Source of the DNA: Synaphobranchus kaupii
Lineage: Eukaryota > Chordata > Actinopteri > Anguilliformes > Synaphobranchidae
Assembly (NCBI GenBank): GCA_029718625.1
Contig: CM056383.1
Location: forward strand, 17,446,722-17,510,721
DNA: 64,000 bases
Direction: 5' to 3'
Position 1 is the first letter of the stretch, and every line of letters begins with the position of its first letter. Shown in pieces: positions 31,453 to 44,649 of the stretch. The notes under the pieces were generated by a model that saw nothing but the letters and a program-made list of their open reading frames with translations, made no database searches and had not been told where the DNA came from. Both the position numbers and the translations under genes were made by a program.

Positions 31453-34400
31453 ATGGCTTCAGGCATTATTTTCCCATGTGAGTTTATTTTGGTTTAAAAT
31501 AAATCTACTGAAATTAATATGTAATTTACTGCATGAACCCCAAAAGCGTTATATATATAATGATTTACATATAGCGTAACTTTCCATACTCGGGGTATGA
31601 CATGACAAATGATTTAAACAAAAAGAAATAAGCTGAGGATGACTTCATGATGGAATTTGGGTCCAGTCATCAGTTTGATTGTCGCACCCCCCCCCCAGGT
31701 ACCCATAGTGATGCCTACCTGCAGCCCCTGATGGTGGGTTCTGTGATGAGGAAAGTGAAGTCACGCTCCCGTAATAAGCAACGCTACTTCAAGCTGCAGG
31801 AGGATGGCATGAGCATTTGTGAGCTGTACAAAGAGGATGGAAAGGCTCAATCCACTTGTGAGTGTGTGTATGTGTGTGAGAGAGAGAGACCAGCTTGTGT
31901 GTGTTTGAGGTACCATCATGTGACACCTGCATGTGAGACCTGCTCTGGGCCATTAAAAATAAAGTTAAATATTTTACTGTGAGACACGAGAGAAACATGA
32001 CTGCATGAAACATATGTAAAGTGGTAAATGCAGAGAACATTATTACAGGTTCAAGAGCATGAAAACGATGTAGCCTACTGCATGTGGGGTTTCTAGCCAG
32101 AGCTAATTTGTGACCCCTGTCCCTGGTTAAGCTTTTCAGCTTTAAAACATCAATACATAATATCATCATTACAAAAGATACATTCATGAATGGAAAAGTG
32201 CGCACATAGTAAGTAGTGTAATTATTTACAGTATCATACAATAATTATATCAAATTACAGTAATTTATATGTGTTTGTGCATGTGTGTATATAGTTCACC
32301 AATTCATGACAGTATATGTACTGTATATGTGTATGTGCATATGTGTATAGGTGGGTGTTTTTGTATACGTGTGCGCATGCGTGTACGTGCGCACGTGTAG
32401 TAGCCTATGTGTGTCTGTTCCTCTGTCTGTGTGTATATGGCTGTGTGCGTGTTTGCGTGCATGAGTGCATACTACACATGATCTGTGATCAATGATTGCA
32501 GATTTGGTTCTGTTTCAGCCAGTGTTTCACCTTTCCATTAAAAGCCTTTAGATTAGTTTGAGCTTTTATTTCAGTTGGTAGGGCATTCCAGAAATGTATC
32601 CCTTTTACTGAAAAAAGGCACATTTACTACATACTAAATTTAAGGCTACACATTCTAAAGATGTATCCAGTTTGATTTCACGACATTTAAAAGTGTCTGT
32701 GGCATAAATCAATACGCCCCATCCCCTGCCAGTTGATCTGTCTTTTCTGTAACAAACATAGCCAGGAACGCCAATCACGCTGGTGGGGATATTACAATTA
32801 AGCCACGTTTCACTCAGTGCTAGAAAGTCCAGATTTGAGTCCGTCAGTAGATGTTGAATTTGATCTCCTTTTGATATTATACTCCGAATGTTCAAATGTC
32901 CACCCAGGATACCTTTAGGATTAGACATAGAGTCCCATATTACCTTTGCATGATGTACAGTCTGGAAAAATCGAAATTCATATTGTTTTTGTGCGGATAC
33001 CAGTCCGTTTTTTTCAATGTGGTTTAGGAATACTGTTAGCTGTGCACATCGCCCGCTCTGGCAACTTAGGTCGTCTGTGGGAGTATGGTCGTTCAAACTC
33101 ACCAGGCAGTTTTTCGTGGCCCTCCAGGTGGAAAACAGGTGGATTTAGTTCTCGTTTTACAGTCGCAGCGTGCAGCACATTTTGCACAAGCTTCCGTTCA
33201 AACAGGCCCAATGAATCCGTCCCTCCAATTGGTCCAGGCGCAGCCCCAAGGCTTGTAGCTCCAACGGAGCCTGCCCCTCCAGCGAGGTCCATGTTCAGAC
33301 GCCCCTTGGACAGTCCGCTTGTTGGTGTTTGTTCCGGGGAAAGGTTGGTCTGCCTTTCAAAACCAGTCCCCGATCCACCTGAGAGAGGGGAGGAGTGTGA
33401 CCCTTAAGAAAAGGGTCACACTCATGAAAGTCATATGCTGAAAATGTATTAACAAAGAACTGGGCAAGCAATGTCAGTTCAATGTCAAATGGTTCTAGGG
33501 CTATCATAACTAGTCACAGCCAGATTTATTTGACCATTATTTAAAGGGTAAAAATCAATAGGGCATGAACCACAGCAATATAAGTGTTTCCCCTTCTTCA
33601 GTCTCAGTAGGTGATGTAGAGTCGGTGCGGGAGGGGCACCAGTCGGAGGTCCTGCAGAGCATCGCGGACGAGTTCCCCGCAGACCGCTGCTTCACGCTGG
33701 TGTTCCGCGGTCGCCGTGGCAACCTTGACCTGGTGGCAGAGACAGCGGAGGAGGCACAGACCTGGATCAAGGGCGTGCAGAAGCTGATGGAGCACCTGGA
33801 AAGCATGACGCCGAAGGAGAGAATGGACCAGTATTCCCAATTACTCCATCATCTACAATCACTGCATCATCTCACAATGCTATCGCTAAGCAATTGCTTT
33901 GATCAGCACTCCAGTATAAAGAATAAACTTTTCATTTATTAATCATCATTCTCTGAAATATTAATAAAGGAGAACATATGAAATCATGCACTATATAATA
34001 AAAAATACATGGATGTTGAATTGCAGTTTCATACTGTGATTGGTCTAGATGGAATTATTCAAGTTCAAATTCAAAATTCACATTGAAGTCCTAACTCCCA
34101 TCCACACACACACACACAAAGGATACCTTTTTTATATACGTACTTGTAGAAAGTTCTGCATTTTCAGTGGGGAAGTTTGCAAGTAAAATTCACCTTTACC
34201 AAAAGTCCTGTGCTTTTTCACATTATTGCCTGAAGTCACTCCTCCCCTCTCTCAGGTGGATCTGGGACTGGTTTCGAAAGGCAGACAAAAACAAGGATGG
34301 ACGGATGAACTTCAAGGAGGTGCGGGACCTGCTGAAGATGATGAACATAGACATGAATGAACACCATGCCCTCCACCTCTTCAGGGTACGCTCACCCAGT

Positions 34401-37400
34401 GACTCAGAGTCATGACAGGAATGGTGGAGTTTAAGGTAGACTCTATGACTAAGTGCTATTGATGTGACTGTCTGTGGTACAAACAAACCATAAATATAAT
34501 TTCAGTGTTTGACATGCCTCATATAAGGTGTCTCCTTGATAACATTTCCCCATATTCTCACTTTGTTTTTTAAAGCTGCCGCCCAACCATTCAGCCAATC
34601 ACTGAGCAGTTTTGTGATGTCAGCACACCACAGTGTTATTGCATGTCTGTGAGAAAGATGCTTCTAATGCTCTTTGGCTCCACTTCCTTGATGTCTTGGT
34701 CAGTTGGCGGACAGATCGAAGTCGGAGACGCTGGAAGATGAGGAGTTTGTGGTGTTCTACAAGACGCTGACAAAGAGGGAGGATGTGTTGCGGGTGTTTA
34801 AGGAATATTCCGGGGATGGGCACAAGCTGAGCCTGATTGACCTGGAGGACTTCCTGCGAGATGAACAGCAGAACAGTGAGAGCAGCCAGAAACACGCCCT
34901 GGAGGTTATTAACCGATACGAACCATCTGAAGCAGGTGCTGATCACACCCGACCACACCATTACCTGCCAAAAATCTGACAACTCTGTCCCACATCAGTA
35001 TTGATTACAATAAACCTGGATCAGTGTCTCATGCGGGTATGGACAAGCACTCCTGTACTGGCTGCATTTAAACATTTAAACTATCATTTACCAATTTCTT
35101 TGGCTCGTATTGGAACTGACCTGTAAACCTCACAGGTGGTGACTGGTGACCACAGTCAGCCTTATGTTCATTGTGAAGTAGAGAAGCTAACATGGAATTC
35201 CTGCTCTTGAGAATGGCAGCCATTAGATAGGAGGGGTTTCTGTGTTTCCACAAACACAAACGAGAGGGCCAATATTAAGACCTGGGACATGCAGAATCAT
35301 ATACACACTGTATAAAACTGTTTATTGATGTTAAAAGTATAAAATTTGCAATGCTTGAGGCTTAACCTTTCTGCTTTCATCCACAGCTAAGAGGGTTCCA
35401 GCCATGTCCATCGATGGATTCCTCATGTACCTGAGCTCAGCTGAGGGGTCCATCTTCAACCCCCACCTGCAGGGCATCTACCAGGATATGAGCCAGCCCC
35501 TATCCCACTACTTCATCTCATCCTCACACAACACCTATCTGCTGGAGGACCAGCTCATAGGCCAAAGCAGTGTGGAGGGATACATCCGGTAAGGTGCTGC
35601 GCCTACTGTATGATGGGAGAAGTCCCATAAAGACGAAAAGCAGCAACAATTTTCCAGTATATTTTGACATACAGTATTAGTCAACACATTTCTCAATACA
35701 AATTACAATATATTGTACTTTTCAAGTAATTTTATTTCACAAATAAGTCAGTGTCAGTTAAATGCTGAAAATATTATCTACTCACACCAAAAAATAAATC
35801 AAGAATGCTAATATGTTGGTTCTCTATATAAGGAAAAATATTGTTTTGTTGCGTAAGGGATCCTTTTAATTTGGCTGGCATATTCATCAGAAAGCAATGA
35901 AAGTCAGGTTGGGGTGAATTATAGCGTAGGGTAAGGTCTGTGAAATCTTTATGTCTAGAACATGAGCCCTGTCCATAAGGTCCACGGTCTGCTCAATTTC
36001 GGCTGCAGGCTTTTCATTGTGTAAATGCTTTCCAGATGGGATTGGCTTAGGCTGGAAATGCTCAGGGAACCATGTAAAGCCGATTACTGACTTGGAACTG
36101 TGGACTATGTGCTGGGTGTTCATCATTTTTCAGACATGAAAAGTTGATGGGTGATTTGTGATGGCTTACTGGACTGGCACAAATCCACATGCCTGCCAGC
36201 CAGATGGGTGCCTCAATCGCAGGGGACTCAAAGTTCTCCCGGGGGATTTTTCCGTCTTCTGCTTTACGTTGCCCTGCTACCTTCCCGACTTCTTCACTGC
36301 TCATTTGCCCCTTTTCCTTTTTGCTTTGACCCGTTACCCGTTTCTCGTCCTGTCTGCTTCTGGAAGGGCCCTGAAGCGAGGCTGTCGGTGCGTGGAGCTG
36401 GACTGCTGGGACGGCCCCAATGGAGAGCCAATCATCTACCACGGACACACCTTCACCTCCAAGATCCTCTTCAAAGATGTCGTCATAGCTCTGGAAAAGT
36501 ACGCCTTCAGGGTGAGCAACCTGACAGGAACCCGACGGCCTATCACTGCACACTCCAGTCTCACAGGAATGCATTAGAAGAGCTTAAAGCCACAATAATT
36601 CAAGCCTGGTTTTAATGAGGTCTGTGGCTAAATGGTCTATGGTTAAACCAAATACCTCTCCTGTGCTAAAGCATAATGCATCTGCAGTAAATATTTTATG
36701 CAGTGTCTGCAGCCAGGCTGGCATGTTTTTCAGTGAGCTAGAGTTCCGGTGCATTTCACAATAATTCTCATTGTGTGTCCCATTGGACGCAGCAGTGTGC
36801 CCAAAGCCAGTGGTGGCACAGTTTTTCCTGCTGATGACCTCATTTTTTTTGCATAATCCCTCCCAGGCATCAGAGTACCCTGTGATCCTGTCCATGGAGA
36901 ACCACTGTGGCGTTGAGCAGCAGGGGGTACTAGCACAGCATCTCCATCACATCCTGGGGGATAAGCTGCTGAAGAACCCTTTGGACATCAAAATGTCCGA
37001 CAGGCTGCCTTCTCCACAGGTCAGGTCACTAACTGTGTCAGTTTAAGAGCATGCACTTATACAGATGAAAAAATGCCATGGATACAGGGTCTTTGTTTCC
37101 CCATCTGCCTCTTTACATACTTTATATTACTGTCACAGTAAAATGCTATTGGGAAATGAGGGTTTGTGTCAAGGCAAAAGACAGAATAACCCCCAAACCC
37201 CTTTCACTAAAGATTCCCCTCCTCATATTTTAAGGAATCAACCCTGGGGACAGCTCAAACAGCACACGGACAGATAGGTAGAGAAAATACAATTTTTATT
37301 TTGTCAATTCATTTAAAAAAAAAAAAGAAGACAATTCCACTCATACACACTAACCCTGGTTCCTTCTCACCCTTAAACACTCTACCCCTCTCGTAAGCGG

Positions 37401-40367
37401 TGGAGTCAGGGCAGGCAAAGCACAGCACACACCTGCAAGGCTGCAACCCGCTTAAACAGCTCACACACCCACTACACAATACACTCCATACACACCTTAA
37501 GGAAGAGGTACACTATTCTCTACCCTACTACCCGTTATTAAGCTACCCCTCTCCCACTACTTCTGTAGCTCTTGCAGCAGTCTTCCACCCTCCCCCTTTC
37601 CCCCTAAGGATTAGTATCCCAGGGCTTCAACCACACAAAAGAAAAAAACGAAAACAAGTCCCTCCCCTCCCTGGGTGCACGTTAGGACAGTCTTAGGTGG
37701 AGTCTTCCACGTTCGCATGGCGACACTCCCTCCACTCCAGTCCAGCTTTCAATCGCACAGCCGGCTGGGGAAATGCTGCAATAAGGAGGGCAACAGCGGA
37801 CCTGAGGACCAGCACTTTCACCGAGGCAAACACAAGCACACCCACATCACACAAGTGTGTTCTACAGCTGGGCACTTCCCTGTAGTGGTGGAGCAAAGCT
37901 CCGGTATCTGCCAATACTCCACTCCGGGATCGCTGCCTGCCTCTGTTGCCACGGTCACTCGCCGTTGACTCCCCCTTTAGGTGACGTACTGCCGCTTCCT
38001 TTCTCCGGCCAGGCTCAGGTAGGCCTATGCTGCCGCATCGCCTGGATCTCCCGCACCACAGCAATCCCCATACAAAAAATGAAAATAAAAAAAACCAGAA
38101 CCAAATAAAGAAACAAAAAAAAACAAAAAACACACTCACTCACTCATTCCCTCATTCCGACTTTATAAAAGTAGCAGCCCGGTCGGAATAACCATGTAAT
38201 GAAATCGGGAGCCTCTCCACACTCCACACTCCCCCCTCAGTTCCTTACACCACAGACAAAATAAACAGTGAAAAAAACTTCTCCCCCACCTGCCCTCTAC
38301 CTTTATTTTTCCCCCTCCTCAATCAAATGCCAATAATCTCACACCAATCACACATGCACATCTCACTCACATTCGTTGTTACATATGCATTCAATCACAT
38401 TCCTCACATGGGTCTCCAATTACTCCGTCCCCAAACCAATCTACTTTCACCACCCGACATTTACAAGATTTTTTTTTTTTATGTCTCTGTGGCAAGATCG
38501 AGTGCCACCCTCGCGGAAGAACAGGCAGTACACAAGGGCTGTGGTTTTTAGCAGACACTATTTGTCTCTTTTGGGTTATTCGCTGGCTACGGTGTTCTCG
38601 GACACTTCTCTTCCGTCCTCTCCCATCATCGGCCAGCCCCTTTCATCTCCCGCTTCCCTCCTTTAAAGCCCAGGCTCACTGTCAAAGCAATCAGGCAATA
38701 ATCCAACAATCATTCAATTGTTAATTATCGTGTTGTCCTGACTAACTCATGACAGCTGTGGTTCCGGGTCCGAGAGCCGCTCCGCTCACTCTCTCTCTGC
38801 AAGCAGAGGCTAACCACGCCCACCCTGCCACAGTCTCCTATAGAAGCTCTTAGGTAAATCAATGTGCATGTGGTTTAATAGCAGTTGGGCAGAATCCAGC
38901 AACCTCAGAACTGTTAACTCTAATGAGAGTGATCTCTTATGGAATGTGCAATAATTTTGGTCTCTTCTTTTCTGCTTACATGGATAATTAAGTAATCCTC
39001 TTAAACTGTGACAAGTGACAAGTCTCTTTTTAATGTAAAAAAATGGTCATCTCCAATCCCACCTGTATATGGAATGTCCAATTCGCAAACTATGTACAAG
39101 CGTGCTCATATGCGCCCCCTGATGCCGGATCGGGAGAGTGAAGACAACTTGTGGTTCTCCTCCGAAACACACAGTGTCAGTCAGCTGCTTCTTTTTACAC
39201 CACAGCCACAAGTCGTGCACAGGCAGAGAAAGCAAGCCGCGGACACCCGGACAGCCAACAGGGGTTGCTCAAGCAATATATTCCTTAAGTGACGCGAAGA
39301 CAATCGTGCGCTGCCCCTGCAGAGCTGCCCGCCACAGTCGGCACAGGCACGGGTTGGACAGTGGTGTTCACTCATGCACCCAAGCGGTGATTTTACAGAG
39401 TGGGCTACCCAGCAGCCTCAAATCTAATTTTTAATGGGGAAGCAATCATCACATTTCCCCTGGTGTTGTTGAGGCATTTTATTGCCAAAAGGTTTAGTCT
39501 GAAAAACATATCCTCAAGAATGTCTGTGCTTCTTATTAAAAAAGCCATTAAATACATTTAATGTTAAATACATTTAATGTCTTACATGTGATCTTTGCTT
39601 TAAAGCATTCATACTGTTTATCCCTGCTGGAATGATGATTCCTGACTGTCTCTGGCAGGATCTGATGGGTAAGATCCTGATTAAGGGGAAGAAGATCGGC
39701 AGAGTGGAGAAGAGTCCAAGCAGGACTGGCAGGGTGGAAAAGAGTCCAAGCAGGGCGGACAGAGTGGAAAAGAGTCCAAGCAGGGTGGGCAGAGTGGAAA
39801 AGAGTCCAAGCAGGGTGGGCAGAGTGGAGAAGAGTCCAAGCAGGACTGGCAGGGTGGAAAAGAGTCCAAGCAGGGTGGGCAGAGTGGAGAGTCCAAGCAG
39901 GGCAGGCAGAGTGGAGAAGAGTCCAAGCAGGGCGGATAGAGTGGAGAAGAGTCCAAGCAGGGTGGGCAGAGTGGAGGAGAGTCCAAGCAGGGCGGGCAGA
40001 GTGGAGGAGAGTCCAAGCAGGACTGGCAGGGTGGAGGAGAGTCTGAGCAGAGCGGCAGAGGAGTCTCTGGCAGCCGAAGTGAGCGACGAGGAAAAGGATG
40101 ATGACATCGATGAGGAGAACTCGCACCATGCAGACAACTCAAAGCAGGTGAGGAGAGACTGTGTCGGTTCTCCTCAGATTGTCCCTTTAGCCTTTTGACA
40201 GTCATGGTACTGCATTTCCCCTGAGATTAAATTTATGACACATGCAGTAATGTGCAACATGTCCAAGCTGAGATGCAGCTTTTACTGTTTCCAACTGCTC
40301 TGTCCTTTTTTCCCCCTGATGCTGCACTAATGCAGTGTGTGTCTGTTTTTCTGTCTGTCTGTCTGTC

Positions 40368-40409
<42 letters not shown>

Positions 40410-42855
40410 AGAGAGTGAGAAAGAGTTTTAGAATCCTTACAAATGCTGTTTTGCTCTTGCTCTTGATCAGAGCTGTGGATTTACTGTTTATAAGTTGAAT
40501 AAAATACCAGTCACACAAAAGTAATAACAACTACAGCAGTACATCTTAAAATCCTTCCATTTCAACTGAATGGAGGTGGTCAGACCATTCACCATCCATC
40601 ACCACTCATCATCCATCACCACTCGCCATCCATCACCACTCGCCATCCATCACCATTCATCATCCATCACCACTCGCCATCCATCACCACTCGCCATCCA
40701 TCACCACTCATGATCCATCACCACTCATCATCCATCACCACTCGCCATCCATCACCACTCGCCATCCATCACCACTCATCATCCATCACCACTCATAAGT
40801 ACCTTTTCAAGCAAAAAAGGTACAAATGAATTATGTATTGCTAGGTACATACAATTTTATGTACCTATTGGGTACAACCCCAGTGACAAGTGTTTGTACC
40901 TTTTCATGTATGTTTCGTGCCTTTTTTCTGAGAGTGTCCTGAAAAATAAGTCCCTCATAATATTGGACTAAGATAAGCTAATCAAAGCGTTCCCGTTTCA
41001 TATACGTTCTCTTTCATTCCTTCAGACAAGTAAGCGGCGTCTATCCAGACACCTATCAGACTGCGTAGTTTACTGCAAGAGTGTCCAATTCACCAGCTTT
41101 GAGCATTCTCGCCTTAATTCCAAGTTCTATGAGATGTCCTCCTTTACTGAGTCCAAGGCCCGCAAATTCATACACACAGCAGGTGAGTTATCACCTGCAT
41201 GATCGATCACCCTCTCAGAACTGTCTCAGAACACAAGTTTTGTTATTCCAGAAGTAAGACTTGAATGAGCAGGTTCAGCTCTTGCCCCTGGGTCAGGCCT
41301 TACAGTATATATAATGTGTCTGTGCCCCTCAGGAGCTGATTTTGTGCACCACAATATCAAGCAGCTGACCAGAGTTTACCCTGGGGGCCTCAGAACAGAC
41401 TCATCCAACTTCCACCCCCAGGACATGTGGAATGTTGGGTGCCAGTTAGGTGAGAAATATATGTTATTATGAAATGTTTAAACAGTGTCTGTTTGTGTTA
41501 AAGCATACATGTATATCACATGTATCATATATTGTGTCCATGTATCATTCTGGCACCCAAATGCAGAGAATGTGACTTTGATAAAATAAGTGACCTAAAC
41601 AAAATGACTGATAATAATGTGCCAGCAGACTTCTGGAGACATGGATGCTTAAGCAAAGCTTTCAAGCACCAGCATTTTAGAGTACCACTGCATTTCTGCA
41701 GAACACCTGCAGGAGTACCACTGCATTTCTGCAGAACACCTGCAGGAGTACCACTGCATTTCTGCAGAACACCTGCAGGAGTACCACTGCATTTCTGCAG
41801 CGAACCACATAATTTATTTTTTCTCATTTGTTCATAGTCGCTCTGAACTTCCAGACAGCTGGGGAGGAGATGGACCTGAATGATGGTCTGTTCAGCCAGA
41901 ATGGTCACTGTGGCTACATCCTGAAACCCAAGATCCTGAGATGCTACGAGACGAAGTTCGACCCAGAGAGCCCTCAGGACCATGAGGAATACCAGACTGT
42001 CCGCCTGGCCATACAGGTTCTGTCTGAGGGAAAATAATCTGGAAGTACAGTGTTTATAAGTCAAAGATCATCTTTTCATTTTATGTGTGTGTGTGTGTGT
42101 GTTCATGTACATGTGTGTCTGTCTCAGGTGATAAGTGGACAGCAGTTTCCCAAACTGAGCAAAAAAGAGGGCTCCATTGTTGACCCGTTGGTGAGAGTAG
42201 AAATCCATGGGGTGCCACTAGACCAGGCCAAGCAGGAGACCAGACATATCGACAACAATGGTGAGTGCAGAAACCCAGCTATGAGAGCTAGGGCCAAAAA
42301 GCACTGCACTGGGCCTACTGAATACCTGTGATAGTAACACAGAACATGCTGCTGTTTTCTCTTGTATAGGGTTCAACCCACTGTGGTACGACACAGTGCA
42401 GTTCCTCCTCCATGTTCCAGAGCTGGCTCTGGTGCGTTTTGTTGTGGAAGATCACGACCATACATCAAAGAACGACTTTATCGGCCAGTACACCCTGCCA
42501 TTCACATGTATTCAGCCCGGTGAGTCACATGCATTATTTTGGCTGAAGCCCATTCTATTCTTCATCAAACTGTATACAAGATGGGAAACAAAACAGCAAT
42601 TTGTCTTTGAAAAGTAGCACATTAGCATAGATATTAAGAAAAGTAGAAATATGACATAGAACTTCTGGTTTCCATGAGCCTTCAGGTCTCTGGTCCTGCA
42701 CTTCTCTCTTGGCTGAAAGTCTGCTTTTTCTTGCTTTTCCAGGATACCGTCATGTCCCACTGTTGTCCAAAGATGGCACTAGTTTATCCCCCTCCTCCTT
42801 GTTTGTGCATGTCAGGATCACAAAACTCACAGGAGGAAGATATAACTCTCCATGA
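31453..42855 (+). CDS. plcd4: Phosphoinositide phospholipase C delta-4, complete, with expanded X-Y linker
   Basis: Hydrolyses PIP2 to IP3 and diacylglycerol in a Ca2+-dependent way. Exons: 31453-31477, 31699-31857, 33602-33830, 34256-34385, 34704-34935, 35387-35588, 36367-36511, 36867-37019, 39659-40147, 41026-41182, 41333-41449, 41838-42016, 42128-42260, 42370-42519, 42743-42855; all in phase (2613 bp, 870 aa; human 762). Domains: PH (about 20-130), EF hands (about 140-258; the first loop [12 protein letters not shown] is canonical, the second degenerate), X (about 290-425) with SSSHNTY (His about 306), [13 protein letters not shown] (His about 351) and LSMEN. The linker is 426-588, Y about 590-715 ([16 protein letters not shown]) and C2 about 740-865. 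The catalytic residues are retained. Exon 9 carries a 30-bp in-frame minisatellite, which accounts for the extra length. PLCD4 is chosen over other delta isoforms by synteny with CNOT9 and CYP27A1 and by sequence. The start ATG follows an acceptor-like ttggtag; the first-exon assignment is the least certain part. Confidence 0.93.
32520..33425 (-). pseudogene. L2-type LINE fragment (5' part, endonuclease) in PLCD4 intron 2
   Basis: On the minus strand, frames at 33292-33014 and 33102-32605 give a LINE N-terminal region followed by an AP-endonuclease start: [36 protein letters not shown] frameshift separates the two parts, and the sequence stops being LINE-like near 32585. The 5' (right) edge carries an inverted copy of the PLCD4 exon 4 acceptor region (see findings) and a hairpin (gagtgtgaccctt and aagggtcacactc). 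Confidence 0.75.
33347..33403 (-). repeat. Inverted copy of PLCD4 exon 4 5' edge
   Basis: The reverse complement of this stretch reads actcctcccctctctcag, then gtggatcggggactgg, then ttttgaaaggcagac. It matches 34241-34288 (polypyrimidine tract, acceptor AG, first 30-odd bases of exon 4) with two substitutions and a 2-bp indel at the edge. The exon copy is the conserved, coding one; this intronic copy is derived. Confidence 0.8.
37280..38831 (-). repeat. Candidate LTR-like insertion in PLCD4 intron 8
   Basis: The 2.6-kb intron contains C-rich sequence unlike its flanks. Read on the minus strand it could start TGTGGCAGGGTGGGCG at 38831 and end beyond a poly(A)-signal-like region near 37290 (tttatt on plus). 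No target duplication or coding region was confirmed, and the left boundary is uncertain. Confidence 0.3.
39687..40060 (+). repeat. Coding 30-bp minisatellite in PLCD4 exon 9
   Basis: About twelve copies of a unit encoding RVEKSPSR followed by TG, AD, VG or AG; one copy is 27 bp. Later copies change K to E (RVEESPSR). The array starts directly after the conserved IKGKK of the X-domain end and is followed by the acidic [13 protein letters not shown] stretch, which resembles the normal linker. The frame is open throughout and the exon length is a multiple of three. Confidence 0.92.
40355..40415. repeat. (TG)n / (GA)n microsatellite
   Basis: The run tgtctgtctgtgtgtgtgtg is followed by about 25 bp of GA, in PLCD4 intron 9. 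Confidence 0.9.
40578..40797. repeat. 17-bp minisatellite
   Basis: About thirteen copies of catccatcaccactcgc, with cat replacing cgc in some, in PLCD4 intron 9. Confidence 0.9.
41682..41800. repeat. 33-bp minisatellite before PLCD4 exon 12
   Basis: About 3.6 nearly identical copies of agtaccactgcatttctgca plus gaacacctgcagg, ending about 38 bp before the exon 12 acceptor. It lies within intron 11. ORFs across it are artefacts of the 33-bp period. Confidence 0.9.
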
Positions 42856-44515
42856 ACCTGCTGAATGAGTGTTTTAGGAACATCCTTTAGTTCCTGTGAA
42901 CACAGTGCTGACCCTGGGACTGCAAGACATGTCCCTCCTATATGTAGATCTATGTGTTAGTATATCTATGGGTGTATCTGTGTATATCTATTACTAGAAT
43001 CTACAGATAACTGCCAAAATAAAGCAAACGCCAAGCATATTACCCCTCTCTGTACAGTTCTCATCAGACTATTCTTGATGAGACTGCCTGCTCATGCCCT
43101 AGATTGATATTTGCAGTCAACTGAGTTGCCCATCTGTTTTTCTTTGAATCGCGATATAATGTACATACATCATGGTCGAGGAGTATGCACTTTTGACCAC
43201 AGCTGCCCCTAGATGATTTCTTTCCCTCAGACTTCCATGCCAACATTGCCTTAGCCACTGTTCCTTGTAAAATGTTCAGCAGTCAAAGTCAATGAAGCTC
43301 CTGACAAACGTGCCCCAACCACCACTCCTCTTTCAAAGCCACTGAGATCTCTTCTTCTATGGAAGCCAAAATAATGTGCAACTGGGCCTATCCAGCTTTT
43401 TATGCACAAACATTCTGGGATATTAATTGATTAATTCATGCAGGAACTACAATTGTGTGGAAGCACCAGTTTTGAATATACTTTATACCCCTCATCTACA
43501 AAAGTATTTCCTTTATTTTGGCAGTAACATGTATGTTAATCATGACTGTATAGATGCCTGAACTGATTAAAGCAACATGGCTGGATTCTAAATTGTATGT
43601 TTATTAATTGGTCATCAATATTTTTTTTACAGAGATAAAATTATTGTTCAGTGGGAGTATTATTTTATAAAATTTTATGTCCTGAGTAAACACATCGGAA
43701 CATTACAGACTTAAAGACATTCATATAAGACAGTTTATGTATTGACAATTAAAGGAATTAAAAGTTGCATGAAAGTATTAAAATGCATCTCATTATTCTT
43801 ATTGTGTAATATGACTGATATTATTTTGTGTTACATTTATTGAGATGGAACACTTGCTGTGTTACTCATACACTGTTGTGACCTCATACAGCTTGATGGG
43901 AGAGTCAATCAACTGGAGCTTTTACTTGTGACATTCGTATTTTAAACTCTTTATTTCAGATAAACAAATATGTTTCCATATAAAAAAGGTATGGTGATAC
44001 TATGCATATACATATTCACTTTCAAAATGAAACACTACATTCAGTTGATTTATGTTATTGAAATATTTGCCATATGTGCTAGTCAAAATCTAAACATTGT
44101 TTATAAACATGATTTAAAAGAAGACACTGAGTCAGAGGTCATGATAAAATCTGCCCAAACATTCAATAAAATTTGAGCCCTATTTGTGAATACCTTGTCC
44201 CCTCTTGTTTTACATTTACAAGGCTAGACCGAGCCTTGCCTTAAAAGTGATGACTAAACTTTTAAAATCAATCATCTAATAAACTGAAGGTGTTGTGGAG
44301 CCAGGATGGGTGTTTTATGAAATCTCTTTGTTTGGTGAGAAGCCTAGGAGCTGACCTTTGAGCTAATGCAGATGGGATGAGGCATCTTGGCTCAGGCATG
44401 AGTGCAAAGAATTGTACTAATCTGGGATGAATTATAATTATGTTTGAGCTTCTCAGTATCAACCAGACAACAAAGGCCTAAGTTTAAATATACAGTATCT
44501 CTCACAGTAGACTGA
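42856..44515. other. Convergent 3' intergenic region PLCD4 / CYP27A1
   Basis: AT-rich, no gene recognised. AATAAA at 43018-43023, 163 bp after the PLCD4 stop, is a good candidate poly(A) signal; further hexamers occur, for example at about 44165. The two genes converge here. Confidence 0.5.
43018..43023 (+). terminator. Candidate poly(A) signal AATAAA of PLCD4
   Basis: Canonical hexamer 163 bp after the stop codon. Confidence 0.55.
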
Positions 44516-44519
44516 ATTT

Positions 44520-44525
44520 TTTATT
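44520..44525 (-). terminator. Candidate poly(A) signal AATAAA of CYP27A1
   Basis: tttatt on plus, i.e. AATAAA on the minus strand, about 125 bp beyond the CYP27A1 stop codon. Confidence 0.5.
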
Positions 44526-44649
44526 TACTGCTTAAATCTCAGGACAGGGTCAAAAGTTGTACCAAGTCTTCAGGAGGAAGATCTGTAGATTCTGGCGACT
44601 CATTATATTTTTATCCGTCACCTGCTTGGAAACTTCATTCTGCAGGCAG

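Noticed and set aside
39548..40205. Three long minus-strand ORFs over the PLCD4 minisatellite
   Set aside because: A 30-bp repeat unit without stop codons in a frame stays open in every copy. The plus-strand frame is joined to conserved PLC exons on both sides; the antisense frames match no family.
40578..40797. CRISPR-like array
   Set aside because: A plain 17-bp tandem repeat without spacers, in a vertebrate intron.
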